DNA of 5,810 nt from Candidatus Microgenomates bacterium (GCA_022866885.1 JALHWS010000076.1:1-5810); one strand, 5' to 3'; counted from the stretch's first letter, positions 1-5,810 are shown. The notes: generated by a model not told the origin, from the sequence alone. A program made the numbers and translations.

Positions 1-2
1 GA

Positions 3-500
3 AATGGTTTTGTTAATATGCACATTGGCAGAAGCAGAATGGAGTCTCAAAGTTTAGGATCTGTTTTAATGCGAGACTTACGACAGATAAGAACAAATGA
101 ACCAGCTTGGGCAATTGGTAATGATATAAGAGGAGTGTCATGGTTGGTAACTCCTGAATTAGAAAAATTTATGGGAAGAGTTTTCCATTTTGATAGACGG
201 CACGGAACTAATTATTATTATCCTGATATTCGGAAATTTTGGTCTACGGGAAAAATTGATGGGGTTGATAGAGAATGGGTAGAATTGGCATCTCCCGAAG
301 AAATTGCATCAGTGTCAATAGATAATATTATTTGTTCACCTGTTAATATGCGAGAATTTGTTTTAAAAAGTGAGCTTCCGAAAGTGGGTATTATTACCAT
401 CCCTGAAAAATTATTTTTTCAACAGCAAGAACAGTTTGAAAAAAGTGTTCCTATACTTACATCTTTAGGAAAACCGGGAGTAATGCGTGAGGCGGTTTGA
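3..500 (+). CDS. Hypothetical protein, 3' part of a gene probably beginning left of the window
   Basis: I do not recognise this protein. The frame is open from the left edge through position 500 (TGA). The first ATG is at 18, with others at 39 and 69. None has a Shine-Dalgarno site, so the true start is probably outside the window. From the ATG at 18 it is 160 residues. It is soluble-looking, with no signal peptide or membrane segment. It is rich in aromatic and charged residues, including an RHGTNYYYP stretch near residues 61-69 and a charged Gln/Glu-rich stretch near 136-142. Positions 61-480 have 148 G+C of 420 (about 35%), well below comM, which may mean different ancestry. It ends 20 bp before a strong terminator and converges with csp. 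That it is coding is likely from the uninterrupted frame and the terminator after it. Its function cannot be stated. Confidence 0.6.
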   Translation, partial: NGFVNMHIGRSRMESQSLGSVLMRDLRQIRTNEPAWAIGNDIRGVSWLVTPELEKFMGRVFHFDRRHGTNYYYPDIRKFWSTGKIDGVDREWVELASPEEIASVSIDNIICSPVNMREFVLKSELPKVGIITIPEKLFFQQQEQFEKSVPILTSLGKPGVMREAV

Positions 501-514
501 TGAAAATTGACGAT

Positions 515-547
515 AAAAAAAGTCCCACCGAAGTGGGACTTTTTGTT
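515..547. terminator. Bidirectional intrinsic terminator between convergent genes
   Basis: A perfect 8-bp stem (521-528 AGTCCCAC with 533-540 GTGGGACT) closes a 4-nt loop. It is flanked by six A on the left (515-520) and TTTTGTTT on the right (541-548). It lies 20 bp after the stop of the left gene and 26 bp after the stop of the cold-shock gene, so it can end transcripts from both sides. Read leftward, the loop is the very stable C(UUCG)G tetraloop followed by an unbroken U run. The csp direction should therefore be the stronger one. Read rightward, the loop is CGAA and the U run is broken by one G. Confidence 0.92.
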
Positions 548-566
548 TATTGGATCAAAGTGAGTG

Positions 567-764
567 TTAACCTCGTTTTACATTTTTTGCGCTTGGGCCT
601 TTTGGACCTTCTTCTACATCAAATGTTACGACATCGCCGACTTGAATTTCATCAAACGTGACGCCGCTCAGATCCTTCGAATGGAAGAATAGGTCTTTTA
701 CTTCGCCTTCGCGAGAGATAAAACCAAATCCTCTATCCGTTTTTGTTTTTACTGTTCCGGTCAT
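567..764 (-). CDS. Cold-shock domain protein (CspA family), divergent
   Basis: This is a 65-residue single cold-shock domain, the usual length for the family. These proteins are five-stranded OB-fold cytoplasmic proteins that bind single-stranded RNA or DNA and act as RNA chaperones. RNP1 is seen as RGFGFIS (residues 11-17, with F13 and F15) and RNP2 as LFFHS (25-29, with F26, F27 and H28). The C-terminal part VGDVVTFDVEEGPKGPSAKNV (42-62) matches the family's last strands. It is odd that the Trp-Phe pair which normally follows GTVK is replaced by Thr7-Lys8, removing two of the surface aromatics used in nucleic-acid stacking. The ATG at 764 fits the family N-terminus (M-x-GTVK), and an in-frame TAA at 782-780 blocks any longer start. 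There is no Shine-Dalgarno site directly before it; the only good one is 38 nt upstream. It is divergent from comM and convergent with the left gene. Gene symbol is left blank because paralogue identity cannot be assigned. Confidence 0.93.
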   Translation of the reverse strand: MTGTVKTKTDRGFGFISREGEVKDLFFHSKDLSGVTFDEIQVGDVVTFDVEEGPKGPSAKNVKRG

Positions 765-775
765 AGATTTTTTGA

Positions 776-797
776 TAGATTAAGTTAATATAATCTA
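776..797 (-). promoter_or_regulatory. AT-rich inverted repeat in the csp 5' leader
   Basis: A perfect 7-bp inverted repeat (TAGATTA 776-782 and TAATCTA 791-797) encloses an 8-nt loop. In csp mRNA a flanking G-U pair (798/775) can extend it. It lies exactly between the Shine-Dalgarno sequence and the start codon. Folding would shorten the gap between them from 38 nt to about 16 unpaired nt. The stem is almost all A-U, so it should be stable only at low temperature. It could be a cold-responsive leader element, or a DNA operator for a dimeric protein. The repeat itself is seen directly; either role is inference. Confidence 0.5.
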
Positions 798-802
798 CAC
801 TG

Positions 803-810
803 CCTCCTTT
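803..810 (-). promoter_or_regulatory. Strong Shine-Dalgarno sequence far upstream of csp
   Basis: On the minus strand this reads AAAGGAGG, a full match to the anti-Shine-Dalgarno end of 16S rRNA. It is the only such site before csp but ends 38 nt before the ATG at 764, much more than the usual 5-10 nt. The one start codon close after it (GTG 800-798) is followed at once by TAG. It therefore appears to serve csp through the intervening hairpin, or as a ribosome standby site. Confidence 0.6.
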
Positions 811-820
811 CTGTCCATAC

Positions 821-829
821 ATTATATCA
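821..829 (-). promoter_or_regulatory. Extended -10 promoter for csp
   Basis: On the minus strand 829-821 reads TGATATAAT, a perfect extended -10 (TGn plus TATAAT). No good -35 hexamer sits 17 bp upstream, which is typical of extended -10 promoters. Initiation about 7 nt downstream would fall near 814-812. This gives a 5' leader of about 50 nt that carries the Shine-Dalgarno sequence almost at its 5' end. Confidence 0.72.
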
Positions 830-870
830 CCTTTGCGTCATATTTTATAGGGAATGAAGTCAATTTTTTC

Positions 871-879
871 TGTTATACT
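871..879 (+). promoter_or_regulatory. Extended -10 promoter for comM, leaderless spacing
   Basis: The sequence TGTTATACT is a TGn extended -10 with TATACT at 874-879. The comM ATG begins at 886, exactly 7 nt after the hexamer, which is where transcription would be expected to begin. No Shine-Dalgarno site precedes the ATG and no convincing -35 is seen. The comM message is thus probably leaderless. The csp and comM promoters are back to back, with -10 boxes about 45 bp apart. Confidence 0.68.
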
Positions 880-885
880 TATTTC

Positions 886-2412
886 ATGTTTGCCAAGGTT
901 ACTTCCGGGGCGACGGTGGGACTTTCCAGCGTCCCGGTCACCGTCGAAGTAGACATTTCCACCAAGTCTCTTCCTTCTTTTACCATCGTTGGCCTTCCTG
1001 ATAAATCAGTGGATGAATCAAAAGAAAGAGTCAGAGCAGCTTTGAAAAATTCAGGGGCAGAATTTCCACCGCACCGGATTACTGTTAATTTAGCCCCGGC
1101 AGATTTACCCAAAGAAGGACCGGCCTATGATCTGCCGATTGCCTTGGGGATCCTTTTGGCCTCGGAACAATTAGTCGCCAAAGTAGACAAGTATCTGGTT
1201 TTTGGCGAACTGTCTCTTGACGGAACGCTTCGGCATACCAACGGCATTTTACCGATGGCCCTTCTGGCCAAAGAAAAAAAATATGAGGCGTTGTTATTAC
1301 CCGAAGTAAATGCCCGGGAGGCGGCGGTGATCAAAGGGATAAAGGTCACCCCAATCTCTTCATTGATTGCTCTTTTCCGTCATTTATCTGGCGCCTCTCT
1401 TATTAAGGCATATCCGCATATTTCTTTCAGTAAACTGGAAGAGGAAAGAATCGCCGAGTTTGATCTCGAAGACGTCAAAGGCCAAGAGCAGGGAAAAAGG
1501 GCTTTAGAAATTTCTGCAGCCGGCGGACATAATCTTCATCTGACCGGTGTACCGGGAGCCGGCAAAACAATGCTTGCCCGCGCACTTCCGGGGATTTTAC
1601 CTAACCTGACGGAAAACGAGGCTTTGGAGGTAACGAAAATTTATTCGATTACCGGCAATATCCCCGAAGGGGCTTCAATAATTAAAATAAGACCTTTTCG
1701 GGCTCCGCATCACACCACTTCCAGAATCGGTTTGATTGGTGGGGGTGCTCATCCCATGCCCGGAGAAATTTCTTTGGCTCACCGGGGAGTTTTATTCCTG
1801 GATGAGTTTCCGGAATTTCCCAGAAGTGTACTGGAAGCCCTTCGGCAACCGATAGAAGACGGGATTATTTCCATCTCCCGCGCCGCCGGTTCGATCACTT
1901 ATCCGGCCAAATTTGTTTTGGTGGCCGCCAGCAACCCTTGCCCCTGCGGTTTTTTTGGTGATCCGGTCAAGCCGTGTCGTTGTATGCCCGGGCAAATCCT
2001 CCGTTACCAGAAGCGGATTTCCGGGCCGATTGTTGACAGAATAGACCTTCATGTCAGTTTGCCGCCGGTGAAAGTGGATAAACTGACCGGGGAAATCAAA
2101 AGCGAATCCTCAAAAACCGTCAAAAAAAGAGTCCAAAGAACCCGTGACCTCCAGACAAAAAGATACCGGAAAACCAACCTTGTCTGTAACAGCGATCTGA
2201 ATGCCCGTGATATCAAGGAACTGATGCCGCTCTCAAGCGAAATGCTCCAGTTTATGCGGCAGGCGGTTGAAAAACTCCATCTTTCCGCCCGGACATATTA
2301 CCGGACGATAAAAGTCGCCCGGACGATTGCCGATTTGGAAGATGAAAAAAATCTGGGGATTTCCCATCTGGCAGAAGCCCTGCAATATCGGCCAAAGGAA
2401 GAGATTCGATAA
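886..2412 (+). CDS. comM: ComM/YifB family Mg-chelatase-like AAA+ ATPase
   Basis: This is a 508-residue full-length protein (E. coli ComM is about 506). ComM is a cytoplasmic hexameric AAA+ helicase that promotes branch migration of incoming single-stranded DNA during natural transformation. Residues 1-165 form the N-terminal ChlI/Lon-protease-like domain, with the hallmark FTIVGLPDKSVDESKERVRAA near 32-52 and NLAPADLPKEGPAYDLPIALG near 68-88. The AAA+ core follows: Walker A GVPGAGKT at 221-228, Walker B VLFLDEF at 302-308, sensor-1 Asn350 and DRIDLHV at 384-390. Four cysteines (352, 354, 364, 366) form the family's CPC...CRC cluster. The C-terminal helical domain carries SARTYYR at 467-473. 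All key residues are intact. The ATG at 886 matches the family N-terminus (MxAKV). It likely has its own promoter, and no terminator separates it from the next gene. Its presence suggests natural competence, but no uptake gene is visible here. Confidence 0.97.
   Translation: MFAKVTSGATVGLSSVPVTVEVDISTKSLPSFTIVGLPDKSVDESKERVRAALKNSGAEFPPHRITVNLAPADLPKEGPAYDLPIALGILLASEQLVAKVDKYLVFGELSLDGTLRHTNGILPMALLAKEKKYEALLLPEVNAREAAVIKGIKVTPISSLIALFRHLSGASLIKAYPHISFSKLEEERIAEFDLEDVKGQEQGKRALEISAAGGHNLHLTGVPGAGKTMLARALPGILPNLTENEALEVTKIYSITGNIPEGASIIKIRPFRAPHHTTSRIGLIGGGAHPMPGEISLAHRGVLFLDEFPEFPRSVLEALRQPIEDGIISISRAAGSITYPAKFVLVAASNPCPCGFFGDPVKPCRCMPGQILRYQKRISGPIVDRIDLHVSLPPVKVDKLTGEIKSESSKTVKKRVQRTRDLQTKRYRKTNLVCNSDLNARDIKELMPLSSEMLQFMRQAVEKLHLSARTYYRTIKVARTIADLEDEKNLGISHLAEALQYRPKEEIR
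911..946 (+). other. G+C-rich hairpin early in the comM coding region
   Basis: An outer stem CGACGGT (911-917) pairs with ACCGTCG (940-946). An inner stem GGGAC (918-922) pairs with GTCCC (931-935), with an 8-nt loop and a one-sided bulge at 936-939. Twelve base pairs, nine of them G-C, would make a firm structure starting about 25 nt after the comM start codon. It codes for ordinary ComM residues (TVGLSSVPVTVE), so it may be chance. In a leaderless message a fold here could affect initiation or early elongation. Confidence 0.35.
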
Positions 2413-2421
2413 CCGATTGTG

Positions 2422-2427
2422 TATAAT
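2422..2427 (+). promoter_or_regulatory. Possible -10 box before the YfhO-family gene
   Basis: A perfect TATAAT lies 10 bp after the comM stop. No -35 is seen at the proper distance, and the upstream TG is one base out of place for an extended -10. It lies inside the longest reading of the next gene (GTG at 2419) and 7 nt before a GTG at 2434, the same spacing as at comM. It could give the downstream genes their own leaderless transcript. The hexamer alone is weak evidence in an AT-rich junction. Confidence 0.35.
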
Positions 2428-4773
2428 ATGGCCGTGATAAAAAGAATTATTAAAGCATTCACCAGCGTTCAAAACTTCCCTTACCTCTTCCTTAGTCTTT
2501 TATTAGTGATCTATTTTTTCCCCATCTTTTTCCAAAACCAAACTTTTTATTACGGCGATATCTTGTCCGTTCTGCCGCTTAAGAAATTCTTTTTCGACAG
2601 TCTGTCAAAAGGTGTTTTTCCTCTTTGGTTGCCGAACATGCTTTCCGGCTATCCGATTTTTGCCGACTCATCAGCCGGGACTTATTATCTGCCGTATTTA
2701 TTCCTGCTGATTGCCCAAACCATCCGGGCAATCAGTGTCCTGGTAGTGATCCATTTCTTTGTAGCCGCTTTTTTCATGTACCGTCTTTGCCGTCACTTCC
2801 GGATATCAAAGACCGGTTCGTTGTCTGGAGCGATAATTTATTCTCTTTCGGGACTGATGGTTAATTACATTGCCGATCCGTCGAGGTTTTTTGTCATTTC
2901 CCTTTACCCGGTTTTTTCTTTGTTTATGGTCAAGTCACTGGAGAAAAAAAATATATTATTTCTCTTTCTTACCTCACTCGTTTTGGCGATGCAGATCTTT
3001 GCCGGGCATATCCAATACGTCGTCATCGAACTTTTGTTTGCCCCGGTTTTTCTTTTCCGAAAAACGGATATCAAGTTTTCTCAAAAAGTATTATTTTTAA
3101 TAATCATTGCTATCCTTGGATTTTTATTGACCGCAGTCGTCATCTTGCCCGTTTTGGAACTGATACCTTATTCTACCCGGTCACTTATCGGACAAGACCT
3201 TTCGGTCTACCGTAACTTTTCCCTAAACCCTCTGTCTTTGGTGAGATTTGTATTTGCCCATTTTTGGGGGATAAAAAACCAGGGTAGTGCTTGGGGAGTG
3301 ATGGATACTTCGATGCTTGGTTACATCGGTTTTATACCGCTTCTTTTAATCATGCTTAACCTCAAAAAAATATTATCAGCTAAACAAATTCGGCCGTTTT
3401 TACTGGCTGCCATATTGTCTTTGGTAATCTCTTTCGGGACTTACCTGCCGTTTTTTAAATTATTCGTCAGTACCATCCCGATATTTGGTTTTTTCCGCAA
3501 TCCGATGTCTTTCCTTGTTATCTATACTTTTTCTATGAGTTTGATTGCCGGTTTCGCGACAGATTTTTACATCACCCAAAGACTTCATTTCAAAAAGACT
3601 TTCATTATCTTATTATTCTTCGCAGTTGCCGCTCTCATTTTCTATCTCGTTGTAAATATCGACCGGACTTTACCGCAGAATTTACTGAAGATGACTGCCT
3701 CATTTTTCCATAAAAATTTATCGGCTTTCCATACTGTCGATGTGGACAGGGAAATTGCCGGATTTATCACTCTTAACATCGCGGTCGTCAGTATCTTAGG
3801 ATTTGTTAGTTTGATAATTTCAAAAAGAGAAATGATTCCGGTGATAATTTTTCTTGACCTTTTGCTTTTTACCAGGAGTAATTTTTTTACCATTGACGCT
3901 TTTTTGGTTGAGACTAGAAATCCGGTCGTAAACTTCTTACAGCAAAATCTGGGCAGTTACCGTTATCTTTCCTCTTCGGAAATCCTGCCGTTTAGCGGCA
4001 TGTACGATTATTTCGGCCGGCTTGCCTTTCAGCCGCCTTTTTCCAAAGAGGGGACAAAGCTTGACAGGCAGGGTTTGGAGGAACAGTTTACCAATCAACT
4101 GCGGTTGATTCCGCCTAATTTCAGTTATTACTATAACCTGAAAACGATTGATGGGATTGCCACTTTTATCCTGAAAGACTACAATCGTTTGTTTCAAAAA
4201 AACAGCCGGTTAAACCGTTTCTATGAATCAGCCGGAAAATACAACCCTCAACTTCTGGAAACGAAAGCCGATGCCGTCTTGACGAAGATTGATTTCACAA
4301 AAATTGATTTTAACGACCCGCTTTTGGACGAGTTGTCGGTGAAATACTTGGTTTCCGACCGGGAGTTATATCTGTCCCATCATCAGCGAGTTTACTTCGA
4401 CAAAGGAATTTCCGTTTATGAAAATAAAAACGTCAAACCAAGGGCGCATATCACTGATGATTCCGGTAAGGAGGTAGAAGAAGCGGAAATTTTGAAGGAA
4501 GACGCCAATACGGTAAAAATTCTCGCCGGAAAAAAGGGGTTACTCGTTTTGAAAGACATTTATTATCCCGGCTGGAAAGTTTTTGTTAACGATAAGGAAA
4601 ATAAACTGCAGATAATAGATGGTTTATGGCGGGGCGTTATGATTGAAAAGGAAGGCAGTCTGGTGACTTTCCGTTTCCAACCCCGGTCGTTTTATCTGGG
4701 GCTGGCAGTTTCCGGCCTTTCCTTTTTATCAGCGGTAATATATTTATTTTGGCAATATAAGAAGAAAAGATGA
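2428..4773 (+). CDS. YfhO-family multi-spanning membrane protein (GT-C type glycosyltransferase)
   Basis: This is 781 residues from the ATG at 2428. In-frame GTG starts at 2419 and 2434 are also possible, and none has a Shine-Dalgarno site. The N-terminal two-thirds has about 14-15 hydrophobic segments (from about 18-36 to about 470-482). A large polar region (about 490-750) follows, then a last membrane helix (about 755-774) and a basic tail. Hallmarks of the YfhO family are YYGD near 41-44, with the acidic residue expected in the first outer loop of GT-C enzymes; FPLWLPNMLSGYPIFADS near 64-81; VKYLVSDREL near 638-647; and the C-terminal beta-domain motif LVLKDIYYPGWKVFV near 706-720. The family is known for transferring sugars from lipid carriers to teichoic acids or other surface glycans; the substrate here is unknown. 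It follows comM closely and overlaps the next gene by ATGA, indicating translational coupling. Family assignment is firm and enzyme activity is inferred. Confidence 0.9.
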   Translation: MAVIKRIIKAFTSVQNFPYLFLSLLLVIYFFPIFFQNQTFYYGDILSVLPLKKFFFDSLSKGVFPLWLPNMLSGYPIFADSSAGTYYLPYLFLLIAQTIRAISVLVVIHFFVAAFFMYRLCRHFRISKTGSLSGAIIYSLSGLMVNYIADPSRFFVISLYPVFSLFMVKSLEKKNILFLFLTSLVLAMQIFAGHIQYVVIELLFAPVFLFRKTDIKFSQKVLFLIIIAILGFLLTAVVILPVLELIPYSTRSLIGQDLSVYRNFSLNPLSLVRFVFAHFWGIKNQGSAWGVMDTSMLGYIGFIPLLLIMLNLKKILSAKQIRPFLLAAILSLVISFGTYLPFFKLFVSTIPIFGFFRNPMSFLVIYTFSMSLIAGFATDFYITQRLHFKKTFIILLFFAVAALIFYLVVNIDRTLPQNLLKMTASFFHKNLSAFHTVDVDREIAGFITLNIAVVSILGFVSLIISKREMIPVIIFLDLLLFTRSNFFTIDAFLVETRNPVVNFLQQNLGSYRYLSSSEILPFSGMYDYFGRLAFQPPFSKEGTKLDRQGLEEQFTNQLRLIPPNFSYYYNLKTIDGIATFILKDYNRLFQKNSRLNRFYESAGKYNPQLLETKADAVLTKIDFTKIDFNDPLLDELSVKYLVSDRELYLSHHQRVYFDKGISVYENKNVKPRAHITDDSGKEVEEAEILKEDANTVKILAGKKGLLVLKDIYYPGWKVFVNDKENKLQIIDGLWRGVMIEKEGSLVTFRFQPRSFYLGLAVSGLSFLSAVIYLFWQYKKKR
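4282..4311 (+). repeat. Two-copy 15-bp tandem repeat inside the YfhO-family gene
   Basis: Two adjacent five-codon units each encode TKIDF (ACGAAGATTGATTTC, then ACAAAAATTGATTTT), about residues 619-628 of the product. The copies differ only at third codon positions, so this is an old in-frame duplication in the extracellular domain with no evident function. Confidence 0.5.
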
Positions 4774-5810
4774 AAAAAATAATTCTTGCCTTATTCTTAT
4801 TTATATTTTTTTCCGGGAAGACTTGTGCTGCTGAACCGACATTTCTGATCATTAACCAGATCAGAGGTGAAGAGAATTGCTGTGAACCGGGAAATTTGGC
4901 ATTGGTCCAAAAAATCATAAACCAGAAAGAGATTTCCGGTTTGCCGTACGGTTGGGCTTTGCGTTTTGACGCGGTCAATAATGATCAATATATTAGTCTG
5001 CTGAAAAATCTCGGCGAAGCAGGATTACTTTTGGAAATCACTCCGGATCTGGCGCAAAAAAGCGGGGTTGAATACCACGGACAAAGAGACGGAAGCGACT
5101 GGTACCAGGCGAAAAATTCTTTTTTGGTCGGCTATACACAGGAAGAAAGAAAAAAAATTATCGATACCTTGTTTGGTGTTTTTAGAAGCAAATTCGGCTA
5201 TTACCCGGTCTTTACCTGCGGTTGGATGGTTGATGCCTGGTCGCTGGAGTATATATATAAGGTATATGGAGTCAGGCTGCATGAGCTGACGAAAGAGCAG
5301 TACGAGACGGATACCTATACTCTTGACGGCGGCATCTTTAACGCTCCTTACTATCCGTCATCAAATAATCCATTGGTTCCGGGAGTCGGGAATAATAAAT
5401 TGCCGATGATTATTGTCAGGCAAACGGTCAGTGAAATACTTCGAAGTTACGGATCAACTAAATCATATTTTACTTCACAGCCGAACGATTATTTATCCGA
5501 TCCGAAGAAGAAAGATTTTTCCTATTTTCGTGATTTAATCGAAAATATCATTGGTCAACAGTCGCAATTTTCTTTTGGCGTAATAGGCTTGGAAAATTCG
5601 ACCAACCTGGTTAATTATCAGGATGAATATCTTAAACAGGTAGAATACCTTGCTAAACTTGAGGAGACGGGGAAAATAAAACTGCAAAAGCCAAGTGAAT
5701 ATGCCCAGTTTTTCTCCCAAAAATATCCTGATAATCCGGCGTTTTATTTAGCCTCCGATTTTTCTTCAGAAAAAAAAGAAGGGGTTTTGTGGTATTTCGG
5801 CAAAACTTAC
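4770..5810 (+). CDS. Secreted protein, possibly polysaccharide deacetylase/glycoside hydrolase barrel-like, 3' truncated by window
   Basis: The frame is open from the ATG at 4770 to the right edge: 347 codons without a stop. The ATG overlaps the previous stop (ATGA). An AAGAAGAAAAG purine run upstream is a weak ribosome site. The N-terminus is a clear signal peptide: KK, then a hydrophobic core (residues 4-15), with likely cleavage after CAA near 19-21. The single Cys19 is not in a proper lipobox. The mature part is soluble and aromatic-rich. LPYGWALRFDAV (58-69), GLLLEITPDLA (85-95), FGYYPVFTCGWMVDAWSLEYI (142-162) and FGVIGLENSTN (269-279) recall the strand ends of the deacetylase/glycoside-hydrolase beta/alpha barrel. 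That call is from pattern memory and is tentative. No complete NodB metal triad can be pointed to. The vicinal pair Cys37-Cys38 and Cys150 are notable in an exported protein. Coupling to the YfhO-like gene suggests a surface-glycan role. Confidence 0.85.
   Translation, partial: MKKIILALFLFIFFSGKTCAAEPTFLIINQIRGEENCCEPGNLALVQKIINQKEISGLPYGWALRFDAVNNDQYISLLKNLGEAGLLLEITPDLAQKSGVEYHGQRDGSDWYQAKNSFLVGYTQEERKKIIDTLFGVFRSKFGYYPVFTCGWMVDAWSLEYIYKVYGVRLHELTKEQYETDTYTLDGGIFNAPYYPSSNNPLVPGVGNNKLPMIIVRQTVSEILRSYGSTKSYFTSQPNDYLSDPKKKDFSYFRDLIENIIGQQSQFSFGVIGLENSTNLVNYQDEYLKQVEYLAKLEETGKIKLQKPSEYAQFFSQKYPDNPAFYLASDFSSEKKEGVLWYFGKTY

Noticed and set aside
11..351. An 11-bp repeat TGTTAATATGC at 11-21 and 341-351, 330 bp apart in frame
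   Set aside because: It is short, AT-rich and encodes only V-N-M in unrelated contexts, so chance is the simplest reading.
789..794. A perfect TATAAT on the plus strand as a second comM promoter
   Set aside because: It has no -35 or TGn extension and falls inside the AT-rich inverted repeat of the csp leader, so it is more likely a by-product of that repeat.
795..818. A 7-codon leader peptide (ATG at 818, stop TAG at 795) upstream of csp on the minus strand
   Set aside because: The predicted transcription start (about 814) lies downstream of its ATG, and the Shine-Dalgarno sequence is inside it rather than before it.
1792..2052. An 86-codon minus-strand open frame inside comM
   Set aside because: It is opposite the most conserved part of the AAA+ domain (Walker B and the cysteine cluster). 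The plus-frame conservation explains the lack of stops.
4824..4830. A lipoprotein signal at Cys19 of the last gene product
   Set aside because: The residues before the cysteine (GKT) do not fit the lipobox, and a normal signal peptidase I site (CAA) follows directly.
4637..4978. A 113-codon minus-strand open frame across the junction of the last two genes
   Set aside because: It lies opposite two well-supported coding frames, has no ribosome site, and its product resembles no family I recognise.

Overview
The window holds five protein-coding genes and no RNA genes, mobile elements or CRISPR. It reads like a chromosomal segment of a bacterium with small intergenic gaps, weak or absent Shine-Dalgarno sites and apparently leaderless transcripts. 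The set of a divergent one-domain cold-shock protein, a ComM-type ATPase, a YfhO-type membrane glycosyltransferase and a secreted barrel-like protein would fit a Patescibacteria/CPR (for example Microgenomates) genome. That placement is inference from gene style only, since no marker gene is present. UGA is used as a stop codon (ends of the genes at 500 and 4773), which argues against the recoded Gracilibacteria/Absconditabacteria lineages.

Layout. Positions 3-500 (+) hold the 3' part of an unrecognised AT-rich gene (about 35% G+C, against about 50% in sampled comM stretches). It is open at the left edge. Positions 515-547 hold a strong two-way hairpin terminator shared with the convergent cold-shock gene at 764-567 (-). 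Positions 765-885 form a 121-bp divergent promoter region. An extended -10 box faces left for csp, and another faces right for comM, placed so that comM mRNA should start at its own AUG. The csp leader has a perfect Shine-Dalgarno sequence 38 nt before the start codon, with an AT-rich hairpin between them.

The rest is one rightward run: comM (886-2412), a 781-aa YfhO-family membrane protein (2428-4773), and a secreted protein (4770 to beyond 5810) that overlaps its neighbour by 4 bp (ATGA). No terminator is visible between these three, so they are probably at least partly co-transcribed. The YfhO protein and the exported protein are likely partners in cell-surface glycan assembly or modification. 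comM (DNA branch migration in natural transformation) is functionally unrelated and may simply share the transcript.

No wholly new system is evident. The most interesting points are the csp leader architecture, the leaderless arrangement of comM and perhaps of yfhO, the unrecognised genes at both edges, and the composition step at position 500.
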